From JAGNLV01 sp964612145 (lineage in GTDB: Bacteria; Zixibacteria; MSB-5A5; GN15; FEB-12), in NCBI GenBank assembly GCA_964612145.1, contig CAZTBP010000003.1, positions 62,001 through 126,000 of the forward strand: 64,000 bases of DNA, given 5' to 3'. Shown here piece after piece: positions 25,407-33,335 of this stretch. Positions within the stretch are counted from its first letter, which is position 1. Every line of letters starts with the position of its first letter. Made by a program: the position numbers and the translations under genes. Under the pieces are notes generated by a model. The model had not been told where the DNA came from. It was given only the letters and a program-made list of their open reading frames with translations, and made no database searches.

Positions 25407-25949
25407 CTACATTTGCGGCGGTGTTGTGACCCACAGCAGTTTGGCTGTCCGTTCGCCGGCGTTTCCAATCTGATGTCTCTGGTCGGATTTAAAGTAAAAG
25501 CAGTGCTCTTTGGGCACTTTGAATGTTTTTCCATCGATTCTCAGCGATATTGAGCCGCTGAGGACAAAGCCGAACTGCTCTCCGGGCATGGGGTCGCACG
25601 GGTCAAGGTGTTGGCCGGGGCCGAGTTCGAGCATGATCGGGTCCATGAGATTGTTGGTTGATCCGGGCATAAGCAGCTCGAATTTGTCGGCGCCTCGGTT
25701 TTCGACCAGCACGCGCTCGCCGGGGCGGAAAACGACCTTGCGGCTCTGGGCATCGGAGAAGAACTCGGCGAGTGTAACTCCAAGTACCTCAAGGATATCA
25801 GCCAGATACTCGAGGTTGATCGAACTCTGATCGTTCTCGATTTGGCTGATAAAGCCCCTCGTGAGCTGGGCACGGTCGGCCAGTTCGGCCTGGGTGAGGT
25901 CGGAGGCCTTCCGGAGCGACTTGATTTTTTCGCCGATTCGAACCTTCAT
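25407..25949 (-). CDS. XRE-family regulator with C-terminal cupin domain
   Basis: A 180-residue repressor-type protein. Residues 3-63 form an XRE helix-turn-helix (KIKSLRKASDLTQAELADRA, then LTRGFISQIENDQSSIN). The C-terminal half (about 105-178) is a cupin barrel (LGPGQHLDPCDPMPGEQFGFVLSGSI in part) that usually binds a small ligand. This architecture is shared with PuuR and related polyamine regulators. It is the first gene of the polyamine operon, so it probably controls its own promoter in response to a polyamine. The ATG at 25949 is preceded by AAGGAAACC; the frame stays open for 26 more codons over the operator. Confidence 0.9.
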   Translation of the reverse strand: MKVRIGEKIKSLRKASDLTQAELADRAQLTRGFISQIENDQSSINLEYLADILEVLGVTLAEFFSDAQSRKVVFRPGERVLVENRGADKFELLMPGSTNNLMDPIMLELGPGQHLDPCDPMPGEQFGFVLSGSISLRIDGKTFKVPKEHCFYFKSDQRHQIGNAGERTAKLLWVTTPPQM

Positions 25950-25975
25950 GGTTTCCTTGTTTTTCTTCCTACTTG

Positions 25976-25997
25976 CGTGTTCAGTAAACTGTACACG
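25976..25997 (-). promoter_or_regulatory. Operator-like 22-base inverted repeat before the polyamine operon
   Basis: CGTGT-x-CAGT and ACTG-x-ACACG (x is a mismatched pair) are inverted around two central bases. It lies about 15 bases downstream of the predicted transcription start and 26 bases before the regulator's ATG, the right place for autorepression by the XRE-cupin protein. TGTACA inside it recurs at 26028-26033. Confidence 0.6.
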
Positions 25998-26018
25998 TTG
26001 CGTTAATAAAGCGGACAG

Positions 26019-26046
26019 AAGATACAATGTACAGGCGTTTTGTCAA
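26019..26046 (-). promoter_or_regulatory. Sigma-70 promoter of the polyamine operon
   Basis: On the minus strand TTGACA (26046-26041), a 16-base spacer, then TATCTT (26024-26019). The transcript would start near 26012 and run through the regulator, speD, the ornithine decarboxylase gene, speE and the amidotransferase. Confidence 0.7.
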
Positions 26047-26205
26047 GGGGTTTTTTGGGCGGAGGGGCTTATAATTTCATATTTTTTTTAACAGCGCCGA
26101 ACTTGACGTCTGTTACGATTTTGACGTATCTTGTCGGGGTCCGGACTAACCGCTGAATTTGCTAAACAAACCAGAGACGAACTTTATTTCATCAGGAGGC
26201 GTGCT

Positions 26206-26766
26206 ATGGCTAAAATGATAGTTGTGGCCGTGATTTTCCTCCTGGCAGCCACGATGGCGAGTGCGCAGGGCGTATCGCTTGGGTTCGGTGTGTCAGGCGG
26301 GTTGAATATCCCGGTGGCCCAGGATGACCAGGGGCAGGGGACGAATTTTGGTATTCGCGGCATCGTTCGGCCGCTGAATTTGTTGTCTTTTGAGGCGAAT
26401 CTTAACTTCGCCAAGTATGGTGATCCGGATATTGACGTGGCCGGTGTCACCAATGACCTTGAGGGATCATCGTTGACCAGCTACGGTGTTGATGCTGTTC
26501 TGGGCGGTGGCCCAGGTAGAGGTATCAAGCCGTTTTTCCTGGCGGGTATCGGTTTTTTCAAGGCGACACGCGACCAGACGGAGGTTTTTGAGAAGCAGGA
26601 TACCGAGTTTGGTTATTCGGCCGGGCTTGGTATCGGGTTCGGGTTGACGCCGTACCTGGCGCTGGATGTTCGCGGGCGGGCCAATATTGTGCCGGTGGAG
26701 GGCAGCAGTTCGCGCAAGTCGGTGTTTGCGCTGGTTGGCTTAAACTACTATCTGGGTCAGAAGTAA
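26206..26766 (+). CDS. Outer-membrane beta-barrel protein, OmpA/porin-like
   Basis: A 186-residue protein with a signal peptide (MAKMIVVAVIFLLAATMASA, cut before QGVSLG). The mature part looks like an eight-stranded barrel of the OmpX/OmpA type: GLNIPVAQDDQGQGTNFGIRG, LLSFEANLNFAKYG, GIGFFKATRD, FGYSAGLGIGFGLTPYLALD and the final strand SVFALVGLNYYLGQK. Many bacteria use such proteins for surface integrity. CAGGAGG before ATG 26206 fixes the start. The lipoprotein gene follows 12 bases downstream, so the two are likely one operon. Confidence 0.82.
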   Translation: MAKMIVVAVIFLLAATMASAQGVSLGFGVSGGLNIPVAQDDQGQGTNFGIRGIVRPLNLLSFEANLNFAKYGDPDIDVAGVTNDLEGSSLTSYGVDAVLGGGPGRGIKPFFLAGIGFFKATRDQTEVFEKQDTEFGYSAGLGIGFGLTPYLALDVRGRANIVPVEGSSSRKSVFALVGLNYYLGQK

Positions 26767-26778
26767 GGAGAGGTTATC

Positions 26779-27321
26779 ATGAAAACGATTCGCACAGGAT
26801 TCTCCGCGGCTGCCCTGTTAGCTGTTTTGCTTCTGGTCGGCGGCTGTCTTGTTTCGGCGACGATTATCTTCGTTGATGATTTCGCGTTTACCGCACAGAA
26901 TTCAAATTTGTATTTTTACGCTGTGGACATAACTGACGACGATGACTGGAAAGACTATAAGGATAATATCGACGAAGTCGATATGGTCGGTTTCGAAGCG
27001 TACATAACGAACAATGAGGCGTCTGCGGTAACGTTCCAGGTCTATATTGATCCGTATGGGGAGCCGATTATCACCGATGCGGCCAATCTGGATGCCAATG
27101 CCACCATTGTACTGGACAATTTCACGCTTCCGGCAGGTCCCGGGGTGCAGACGCACCTGACGTACGGCAATTCGTTTCAGTACCTGAAGAATGTGGAGAC
27201 TCTGAAAACGCTGACGGAAGAGGGGAGATTCCACGCCTACGGTACGGCCAGTGGTGGTACTGCGGCGGGCTTCACGGTTGACAGCGGTAAGGTCATTATC
27301 ACGTTGACAGGACACAAGTAA
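26779..27321 (+). CDS. Lipoprotein of unknown function
   Basis: A 180-residue lipoprotein. The signal MKTIRTGFSAAALLAVLLLVGGC ends in the lipobox LVGGC with Cys23 as the lipid anchor. The mature part is strongly acidic near its start (TDDDDWKDYKDNIDEVD) and then appears beta-rich, with a C-terminal strand KVIITLTGHK. I do not recognise the family. It follows the barrel gene closely and ends at a good terminator, suggesting the two proteins act together at the outer membrane. Confidence 0.8.
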   Translation: MKTIRTGFSAAALLAVLLLVGGCLVSATIIFVDDFAFTAQNSNLYFYAVDITDDDDWKDYKDNIDEVDMVGFEAYITNNEASAVTFQVYIDPYGEPIITDAANLDANATIVLDNFTLPAGPGVQTHLTYGNSFQYLKNVETLKTLTEEGRFHAYGTASGGTAAGFTVDSGKVIITLTGHK

Positions 27322-27344
27322 GCAGCGGGAGCGATCTCGGAGTG

Positions 27345-27375
27345 AGCCGGTCGCCGACAGGCGGCCGGCTTTTTT
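27345..27375 (+). terminator. Rho-independent terminator
   Basis: AGCCGGTCGCC and GGCGGCCGGCT pair around GACA with one mismatch, then TTTTTTG. It ends the barrel-lipoprotein operon. Confidence 0.9.
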
Positions 27376-27460
27376 GTGCCGATGAGGCTTGCGATAGTGG
27401 TCAAATGACATAAATTAGGGGGCTGAAGAAGGTAATAGCAAACGAACAGGAGATCGACCC

Positions 27461-28858
27461 ATAGAACACTATAATATAGTTATTATAGGCGGTGGCCCCG
27501 GCGGGTATACGGCCGGAATAAAGGCTGCCATGAAGGGTGCCTCGGTGGCGGTGGTGGAAGTCGATGAACTTGGTGGGGTATGTCTTAACCGCGGCTGTAT
27601 TCCGTCGAAGACGTTGATCGCATCGGCGACACAGTATCAGAAGATGAAGCATGCGGACACGTTCGGGATCAATCTTGCCTCGCCGCCGGTGTACGACTGG
27701 CCCGCGATGCGGTCCCGCAAGGACAAAGTAGTCAAGATGCTGACGGGGGGGATCGGGCAGTTGTTCAAATCGCATGGGGTGAAGCATTTTGACGGGTGGG
27801 GAAAAGTCGCCGGCAAGAACCAGGTGACGGTGATTGACAATGATGGTCATGAAACCAAGCTTAAAGCGGACAATATCATCATAGCGACCGGGTCGCGGTC
27901 GCGGAATATTCCGACATTCCCGGTTGATGGCCGTCGGATTCTCAATTCCAATCACCTCCTGGAACTGGATCATCTGCCGAAGTCGATGTTGATTATCGGT
28001 GCGGGCGTGATCGGTTGTGAGTGGGCCTGTATGGCGGCGCTGCTCGATGTTGAGGTGACGGTGGTGGAAATGCTGGAACAGGCGCTCCCACTGGAGGATG
28101 GAGGGTCGGCGAAGCTGCTCGAGCGCGAGATGAAGAAGTTGAAAATCGACCTGCACACCAAGACGATGGTAGAGGGGATCGAGCAAGGTGAGGAAATGGT
28201 GAAGGCGAAGCTGTCCAACGGCAAGACAGTTGAGGCGCACCAGGTGCTGGTAGCGGTTGGTCGGGCGTTTAATACCGAGGATCTCGGGCTGGAGGAGGTC
28301 GGGGTAAAATTGAACAAGAACGGTTCGATTCCGACCAACCAGGAGATGCGGACAAATATCAAGAACATCTTTGCGATTGGTGATGTGCGCGGGGAGATTT
28401 TGCTGGCGTATACGGCAGTGCATGATGGTGATGTCGCGGTGGAGAACGCGCTGGGGGGTAAGGCAAAGAGGAACTATCTGGGGGTGCCGTCGGTCATATT
28501 CACGCATCCGGAGGTAGCCTCGGTTGGGATGAGCGAGGAAGACGCCGGAAAGGACCATGATATCGCGGTGGGCAAGTTCCCGCTTCGTACGTTAGGCAAG
28601 GCGCATGCGGAGAATGAGATTGCCGGGGAGGTGAAGATTATCGGGGATAAGAAGTCCGACAAGATTCTTGGTTGTCATATTGTGGGGGTGCATGCAACGG
28701 AGATTATTCACACGGCGGCGCTGGCTATAAATAGGAAGCTGACGGTAAAGCAGTTGGGTGATTTGATATTCGGTCATCCGGTGATTTCGGAGGCGGTGAT
28801 GGAAGCGGCGCATGATCTTCACGGGATGTCGGTTCATCTTGCGAAGAAGCGCAAGTAG
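27461..28858 (+). CDS. lpd: Dihydrolipoamide dehydrogenase, apparent ATA start
   Basis: A 465-residue flavoprotein that reoxidises dihydrolipoamide with NAD+ in 2-oxoacid dehydrogenase or glycine cleavage complexes. The FAD motif IIGGGPGGYTAG is at residues 8-19, the redox-active pair is Cys41/Cys46 in GGVCLNRGCIPSK, the NAD site is IIGAGVIGCEW, and the catalytic His-Glu pair lies in FGHPVISE. The first ATG (27530) is inside the FAD domain and would remove the dinucleotide motif. The frame back to the stop at 27416 contains no ATG, GTG or TTG; the codon that fits is ATA 27461, eight bases after AGGAG, giving the normal length. No lipoyl or E1 gene is nearby. Confidence 0.88.
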   Translation: MEHYNIVIIGGGPGGYTAGIKAAMKGASVAVVEVDELGGVCLNRGCIPSKTLIASATQYQKMKHADTFGINLASPPVYDWPAMRSRKDKVVKMLTGGIGQLFKSHGVKHFDGWGKVAGKNQVTVIDNDGHETKLKADNIIIATGSRSRNIPTFPVDGRRILNSNHLLELDHLPKSMLIIGAGVIGCEWACMAALLDVEVTVVEMLEQALPLEDGGSAKLLEREMKKLKIDLHTKTMVEGIEQGEEMVKAKLSNGKTVEAHQVLVAVGRAFNTEDLGLEEVGVKLNKNGSIPTNQEMRTNIKNIFAIGDVRGEILLAYTAVHDGDVAVENALGGKAKRNYLGVPSVIFTHPEVASVGMSEEDAGKDHDIAVGKFPLRTLGKAHAENEIAGEVKIIGDKKSDKILGCHIVGVHATEIIHTAALAINRKLTVKQLGDLIFGHPVISEAVMEAAHDLHGMSVHLAKKRK

Positions 28859-29352
28859 CGCAGAAATTGTTGAAATCGGGCTAATTTGCCGTGAGATTGA
28901 AGATTTGGCCGCTCGCATGTTGTGCGGGCGGCTATTCTATTGGGCGGGAGGTGGTTGAAAGGGAGGGAGGGGTGCTTTCGAGGTCAGGAGTGGCGCAGAA
29001 ATTGCGATTCAGGTGGTTGTGGGGGAGGTGCGGAGAGGCCGGGCCTTGGTGTAGTGTGTTGGCGGGCAGATGATTAGTGGGGTTGAGAGGGATTGGGTGA
29101 AGATTTGGCATGGTTGTTGTATATAGGTAGTATGAAGTTAGTTACTCTTACATAGTCAGTATGGCGGTGAAGGGTATGTAAGAGGTGGGGATTGAGAAGG
29201 AGCCACTCAGTGATGGGTGGCTTCTTTTTTTGTGCTGGTGGGGTGATATAATGCCGGGGGTTGGGGCATTGGTCTTGACAGGGGTGATTTTTATATTACA
29301 TTTGGAAGCTCGGTAGTGCGTGCTGAGAGGTGCGCGTGCGAATTTTGATAAT
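28859..29352. other. Intergenic region before the tRNA
   Basis: 494 bases without a gene. It holds a weak terminator-like hairpin after lpd (GCCGCTCGC at 28908 with GCGGGCGGC at 28924), a run of low-complexity G-rich sequence, and a better terminator at 29195-29231 whose upstream transcript is unclear. Confidence 0.6.
29195..29231 (+). terminator. Rho-independent terminator
   Basis: GAAGGAGCCAC pairs with GTGGCTTC (one base bulged) and is followed by seven T residues. No gene lies directly upstream, so it may end a small untranslated transcript from the 28940-29190 region or lpd read-through. Confidence 0.7.
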
Positions 29353-29426
29353 GGCGGTGTAGCTCAGCTGGTTAGAGCAGCGGAATCATAATCCGCGTGT
29401 CCGGGGTTCAAGTCCCTGCACCGCTA
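29353..29426 (+). tRNA. tRNA with CAU anticodon, probably elongator tRNA-Met
   Basis: A 74-base cloverleaf. The acceptor GGCGGTG pairs with CACCGCT (G1-U72 wobble), discriminator A. The D-arm has AGCTCAGCTGGTTAGAGC, the anticodon stem GCGGA/TCCGC encloses ATCATAA with CAU at the centre, and the T-arm has GGTTCAAGTCC. CCA is not encoded. The paired 1-72 end excludes the initiator. A CAU anticodon also occurs in the lysidine-modified tRNA-Ile that reads AUA; the body resembles elongator Met more, but I cannot exclude Ile2. Confidence 0.93.
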
Positions 29427-29667
29427 TTATTTTTTATCCACTAAAATCGTGAAGCGTTGAATTCAGTCAACCCGGCTTGGGAATTTGTGGGGTGGTGGTT
29501 TTTCCGGGGGCTGGTGGGCCACGCAGCGGCAAAGGGTCTGTACGCGCCGGCGGCCAAAATTGAATGAGGAGTAGAAACGATTTGGTCTCGTCCGAATTGC
29601 CGGTTGCTCGATGTAATAGAACAACTTTATACTTCTTTTGCACCGATGCAGATGGAGTTTGAGGTTA

Positions 29668-30573
29668 ATGGCCAAATCTCGACACGACCAATTTCTGAAG
29701 CAGCTACAAAATTTGAATGTGTGGAAGCGCGGCGATCAGCGCGCGCCGCACAAGCCGCTCCTCCTCCTATGGTATCTGGGCCACGTCCAAAGAGGCGGAG
29801 AACGCCTTGTGCCGTTTTCTGAATTATGTGAGCCGCTTCGGGAAATGCTTATTGAGTACGGCCCCCCGCGCAAGTCCTTTCATCCCGAGTATCCTTTCTG
29901 GAGATTGCAGAACGATGGAATCTGGGAGGTTCACGCTCCGGTTGAGCTCAGACGGCGAAAGGGGAATACGGATGTGCCTCAAAACGAGCTCCTAAAGCAC
30001 AATGCGGTAGGTGGACTATCTGAGCCGTTCTATAAAGCACTTCGAGAAAACCCCTTGGAGTTGAACAGAGCGGCAGAATTACTATTGGAAAGCAATTTCC
30101 CCGGGTCGCTTCATGACGAGATAGCGGCCAGAGTGGGAGTGATGCTCGCTCGCTCTTTCTATCCGAGATTGAAGCGCGACGCATCCTTTCGCCAGCGAGT
30201 GCTGCAGAGCTATGATAACCGCTGCTCGGTTTGCGGTTTCAATGCTCGTTTGGGGACGGTCAGCATTGGGCTGGAGGCAGCCCACGTGAAGTGGCATCAG
30301 GCCGGAGGTCCAGATGCCGTCGAAAATGGGCTCGCTCTGTGTACGTTGCACCACAAGGCGCTTGATCGCGGTGCGATTACTATCTCGTTCGAGCACAAAA
30401 TCCTGATTTCGGCCGACCTGAACGGCAGTGTTTTTTTCGACGAAATGTTCCTTCGGCTCCAGGGACAGCGCCTCGCCCCATCGGACGAGACCCTGCTACC
30501 GCACAATGAATTCTTGCGATGGCACCATCGCGAAGTGTTCCGGAAACCGGATCGGGGGCGAGGATTAGTGTAG
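29668..30573 (+). CDS. HNH restriction endonuclease of the phosphorothioate-DNA-binding (SBD-HNH) type
   Basis: A 301-residue enzyme. The N-terminal half resembles the sulfur-binding domain of type IV enzymes such as ScoMcrA: RAPHKPLLLLWYLGHV, then the basic and aromatic block GPPRKSFHPEYPFWRL with DGIWEV. The C-terminal HNH nuclease has CSVCGFNARLG, LEAAHVKWHQAGG, and ENGLALCTLHHKALD, giving the zinc cysteines and catalytic histidines. Such proteins cut DNA carrying phosphorothioate marks. ATG 29668 has GAGG before it and starts the conserved domain. No dnd or ssp modification genes are visible, which fits a purely restrictive role. It lies directly after a tRNA gene, and its codon use is more even than that of the core genes, suggesting transfer. 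Confidence 0.85.
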   Translation: MAKSRHDQFLKQLQNLNVWKRGDQRAPHKPLLLLWYLGHVQRGGERLVPFSELCEPLREMLIEYGPPRKSFHPEYPFWRLQNDGIWEVHAPVELRRRKGNTDVPQNELLKHNAVGGLSEPFYKALRENPLELNRAAELLLESNFPGSLHDEIAARVGVMLARSFYPRLKRDASFRQRVLQSYDNRCSVCGFNARLGTVSIGLEAAHVKWHQAGGPDAVENGLALCTLHHKALDRGAITISFEHKILISADLNGSVFFDEMFLRLQGQRLAPSDETLLPHNEFLRWHHREVFRKPDRGRGLV

Positions 30574-30910
30574 TCTGTCTATGGGGCCGTTGGCCGCGAT
30601 TGGCCCTCTTTTTGAAGGGGATCTGTGAGTCTCGCACGTATCGGGATAGTTGGTGGGTTTCTCTGGTATCACATTCTTGGAACGAACTGGTTGAAATGGA
30701 GTGCAACTGGCGCAATTATGTCACAATCCTTCCACCGTGTGGTTGCAAGCCATTGGACTCACCCGAGGTGGGCCGATCCGGACTCGAACGTTGTGTGCAC
30801 TTTCATCTCTTCAAAATCGCAGTATATTGTGCTACAAGAGCAGGGGCCAGCCACCGGGGCTTCCGGCTTCCAGCACCATCAACGGTGGGGAAGGGACGGA
30901 CATCAGCGAT
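30574..30910. other. Gap between the HNH gene and the NERD-helicase gene
   Basis: 337 bases with no gene I can support. The frame of the next gene is open back to 30701 but those residues are not protein-like. No promoter boxes stand out. Confidence 0.6.
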
Positions 30911-32620
30911 ATGGCGCACATGTATCCGGAAGAATTGAACGAGAATTTTTCAGCAGCGCATGAGTATGCCGGCGGGGAGAAGCGGGTTTACGAGAAGCTT
31001 CGCGATGAACTCGATGACGACTGGTATGTTTTCCATGACCTGGCGTGGGATGATCCGCGGGTAGCCGATGATCAACGGGTGGGGCAGGCGGACTTTGTCA
31101 TTGCCAATCCACAGATCGGGTTTCTGGTGCTTGAGGTTAAAGGCGGGCGGTGTTCGTATCATGCCGCCGACCGGGTTTGGGAGACCGAAGATCGACGTGG
31201 GAAGCATGCCGGTATAAAAGACCCGTTCGAGCAGTCGGCTACAGGGGCACGGGTGATTCATAAGTTGATGGTACGGGGACGGTCCTGGGGTAAGCTCCGC
31301 GTACCGTGGGGACAGTCGGCCGTGGTCTTTCCAGACTGTACGATGTCCAAGAGGCAGCTGCGGGGAGATATACCCGTCTGGAAGATACTCGATCAGGAGG
31401 ACCTGTTCAATTTCGGGCACACCATCAGGAAGCTCTTTGATAGCGCATTTCCGGATTCAAAATTGAAAAAGGCCGATGGACTGAAGATCATAGATTTTCT
31501 CAAAAAGCTTTGGGGCGTGCACGACGCCGATAGTCGCCGGCGGCTCGATCTGCGGCTGCGGCATTCGTATGAGAAGCTGGTCGCGCTCACTGAGAATCAA
31601 CGGAAGGTACTTCGGAGTTTGGCTGAGCAAAAGCGGGTCAGGGTCAGCGGGTGTGCGGGGTCGGGGAAAACGACGCTGGCAGTGCATAAGGCGAAGATGC
31701 TTGCTGAGGAAGGCAAGCGAGTCGGGTTTTTCTGTTTCAATATTCCACTGGCTGAGCATTTGGTGCGTGAATGTGCGGGGCATGAGGCGATAACGGTTGG
31801 TGGTGTAGCCGAGCTGTTTCAAGATTGGCTGAGGGAGGCAGGCGTACAGATCAAGGATGGAAATACGAATGAGTGGTGGGCAGAGACGCTGCCGAATTTG
31901 GTATTCGATAATCTCGACAGGATTCCGCACCGGTTTGATGCGGTCGTGGTAGATGAGGGGCAGGATATCAAGGAGAATTACTGGCCGGTGATCGAACTGA
32001 TGCTATCGAACCCGGATGAGGCCGTTTTCTATGTATTCGCTGACAAGGGGCAGAACATCTACCACGGCAAGATGAACCTGTCGTTTGAACCGTCGCCGTA
32101 TACGCTCAACCAGAATGTTCGCAATACCAACGAGGTGTTCAAAGTGGTGCGGCAGTGTTGCGAGATAGCGGATGATATCGAGCCGAGTGGCGTCTCGGGT
32201 GTGCGGCCGGAGTTGTATTACTATCGGGACGATGACGAAATGCTGGCGACGATCAAGTCAATCAATGAACGGCTGATTACCGAGGCAATGACGCCCAATG
32301 ACATTGTTATCCTCGGGACCAAGTCGCAGGAACGATCGGCGCTGAAGCAGGGGGAGAAGATTGGGCCGTTTCCGCTGGTTGAGACGCCGGAGACGAGCAA
32401 GGATATCGTGACGATGACGATGAATCGGTTCAAAGGGCTCGAGGCGCCGGTTGTTATTCTATGCGAGCTGGACGATGAGTTGTCGGAGCGCGAGAAGCGG
32501 GCGATTGATGTGCTTTATATCGGGCTCACGCGTTCGACGGGGATGGTGATTGGGCTGGCGACGGGGAAGTTGTATGAGCGGTTGAAAGGGGCGGGGTTTG
32601 AGGTTGTAAAGGAACCGTGA
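30911..32620 (+). CDS. NERD-domain nuclease with superfamily 1 (UvrD-like) helicase
   Basis: A 569-residue protein. The N-terminal 130 residues are a NERD nuclease-like domain: YVFHDLAWDD, then QADFVIANPQIGFLVLEVKGG with the Asp and Glu-x-Lys of the PD-(D/E)XK fold. The helicase follows: Walker A GCAGSGKTT, motif II VVDEGQDI, a LNQNVRNT motif IV-like block, and VTMTMNRFKGLEAPVVIL with YIGLTRS as motifs V and VI. Such proteins occur in defence islands and DNA repair. The start is taken as ATG 30911, although ATG 30920 is as good; GGAAGGGACGG lies upstream. Role here unknown. Confidence 0.82.
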   Translation: MAHMYPEELNENFSAAHEYAGGEKRVYEKLRDELDDDWYVFHDLAWDDPRVADDQRVGQADFVIANPQIGFLVLEVKGGRCSYHAADRVWETEDRRGKHAGIKDPFEQSATGARVIHKLMVRGRSWGKLRVPWGQSAVVFPDCTMSKRQLRGDIPVWKILDQEDLFNFGHTIRKLFDSAFPDSKLKKADGLKIIDFLKKLWGVHDADSRRRLDLRLRHSYEKLVALTENQRKVLRSLAEQKRVRVSGCAGSGKTTLAVHKAKMLAEEGKRVGFFCFNIPLAEHLVRECAGHEAITVGGVAELFQDWLREAGVQIKDGNTNEWWAETLPNLVFDNLDRIPHRFDAVVVDEGQDIKENYWPVIELMLSNPDEAVFYVFADKGQNIYHGKMNLSFEPSPYTLNQNVRNTNEVFKVVRQCCEIADDIEPSGVSGVRPELYYYRDDDEMLATIKSINERLITEAMTPNDIVILGTKSQERSALKQGEKIGPFPLVETPETSKDIVTMTMNRFKGLEAPVVILCELDDELSEREKRAIDVLYIGLTRSTGMVIGLATGKLYERLKGAGFEVVKEP

Positions 32621-32642
32621 ATCTCGCGTCAAGTCGCTGATT

Positions 32643-32978
32643 TCAAAATCCGCTTTCCCATTCGAAGACGGTGACGACAAAGTGATGACGGTCATCGGCC
32701 AGGTCGTCAACGATGGCGTCGAGGAGCGGCAGGGCGGGGTAGTGGTTGTCCTCGGTGCCTTTCGGCCAAAAAGCATCCGGGCGAAAGCGCTCGTGTAGTT
32801 CCCGGAACTCGGCCGGGGTCAGTTTGGCGATGTAGTCGTCGTAGCCCTGTATCTCCGGTTCGCATTTGAAGCGCGGTTCGTCTTTGAGTTTATTGGCGTC
32901 CCACCAGTTAGGTTCGAGGGTGAGCATGGGGGAAGTGCACGGGGGGTGGTAAGCTTCGATTCGCACGGAGAAAGCCAT
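32643..32978 (-). CDS. Hypothetical protein, 111 residues
   Basis: I do not recognise this protein. It starts MAFSVRIEAYHPPC, contains NWWDANKLKDEP and LTPAEFRELHERFRPDAFWPKG, and ends FVVTVFEWESGF; it is soluble and acidic with many Trp and Phe. A perfect AGGAGG lies 8 bases before ATG 32978, so it is very probably expressed. The small membrane protein at 33025-33162 lies 46 bases upstream on the same strand and is likely co-transcribed. The 3' end comes close to the convergent helicase gene. Confidence 0.65.
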   Translation of the reverse strand: MAFSVRIEAYHPPCTSPMLTLEPNWWDANKLKDEPRFKCEPEIQGYDDYIAKLTPAEFRELHERFRPDAFWPKGTEDNHYPALPLLDAIVDDLADDRHHFVVTVFEWESGF

Positions 32979-33024
32979 GAGAGGCCTCCTATGGATTGGG
33001 GTTGTTGGACTGTTGGTTAAGACT

Positions 33025-33162
33025 CTATTTGTCGGGGTCATCCCGATCCCAGGGGAAGACCCATTTGATAAAATCGATAATCTCGAAGATCGCCCAGCCG
33101 AGGATGGCCAGGCCGGCAATTGCGGCGCCGATCAAGATCAGCATGTGGAAGATCGTGGTCAT
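33025..33162 (-). CDS. Small single-span membrane protein, 45 residues
   Basis: The product begins MTTIFHMLILIGAAIAGLAI and continues into an amphipathic, acidic tail (FEIIDFIKWVFPWDRDDPDK). One membrane segment spans about residues 5-27. GGGAGG sits nine bases before ATG 33162, a strong ribosome binding site for so short a frame. It is the first gene of a small minus-strand pair with the 111-residue protein. Function unknown; small membrane proteins of this kind often modulate a larger partner. Confidence 0.6.
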   Translation of the reverse strand: MTTIFHMLILIGAAIAGLAILGWAIFEIIDFIKWVFPWDRDDPDK

Positions 33163-33212
33163 AGTTTCAATCCTCCCGGGTAGCCTGCGTTGGGCGCGGA
33201 AAAATCTTTGGT

Positions 33213-33239
33213 CCGGTGGCGGGGCGAGCCCGCCACCGG
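33213..33239. repeat. GC-rich perfect hairpin
   Basis: CCGGTGGCGGG and CCCGCCACCGG form an 11-base-pair stem with a five-base loop GCGAG. It lies between two minus-strand genes and lacks a T-tract, so it is probably a REP-type element rather than a terminator. Confidence 0.65.
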
Positions 33240-33335
33240 TAAGGGCCCCTCTGTCTCACCCTCTGTTACCCCCGAAGAAACCTGCTGTCCCCCGGAATGC
33301 CCGTGGCTCTATCGGTCGTGGAGTGCAACCGGGTA

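Noticed and set aside
27530..28858. lpd as an N-terminally truncated gene starting at ATG 27530
   Set aside because: The 23 codons upstream are open, carry the intact FAD-binding motif and follow a good ribosome binding site, so the gene is whole with an unusual start rather than truncated or frameshifted.
30770..30810. A stretch whose reverse complement contains GTTCGAGTCC, like the T-arm of a tRNA, before the NERD-helicase gene
   Set aside because: The bases flanking the supposed loop do not pair, and no acceptor, D-arm or anticodon arm can be built around it. At most it is a decayed fragment.
30701..30910. N-terminal extension of the NERD-helicase protein
   Set aside because: The extension has no protein-like pattern, overlaps the tRNA-like fragment, and the NERD domain begins right after the ATG at 30911.
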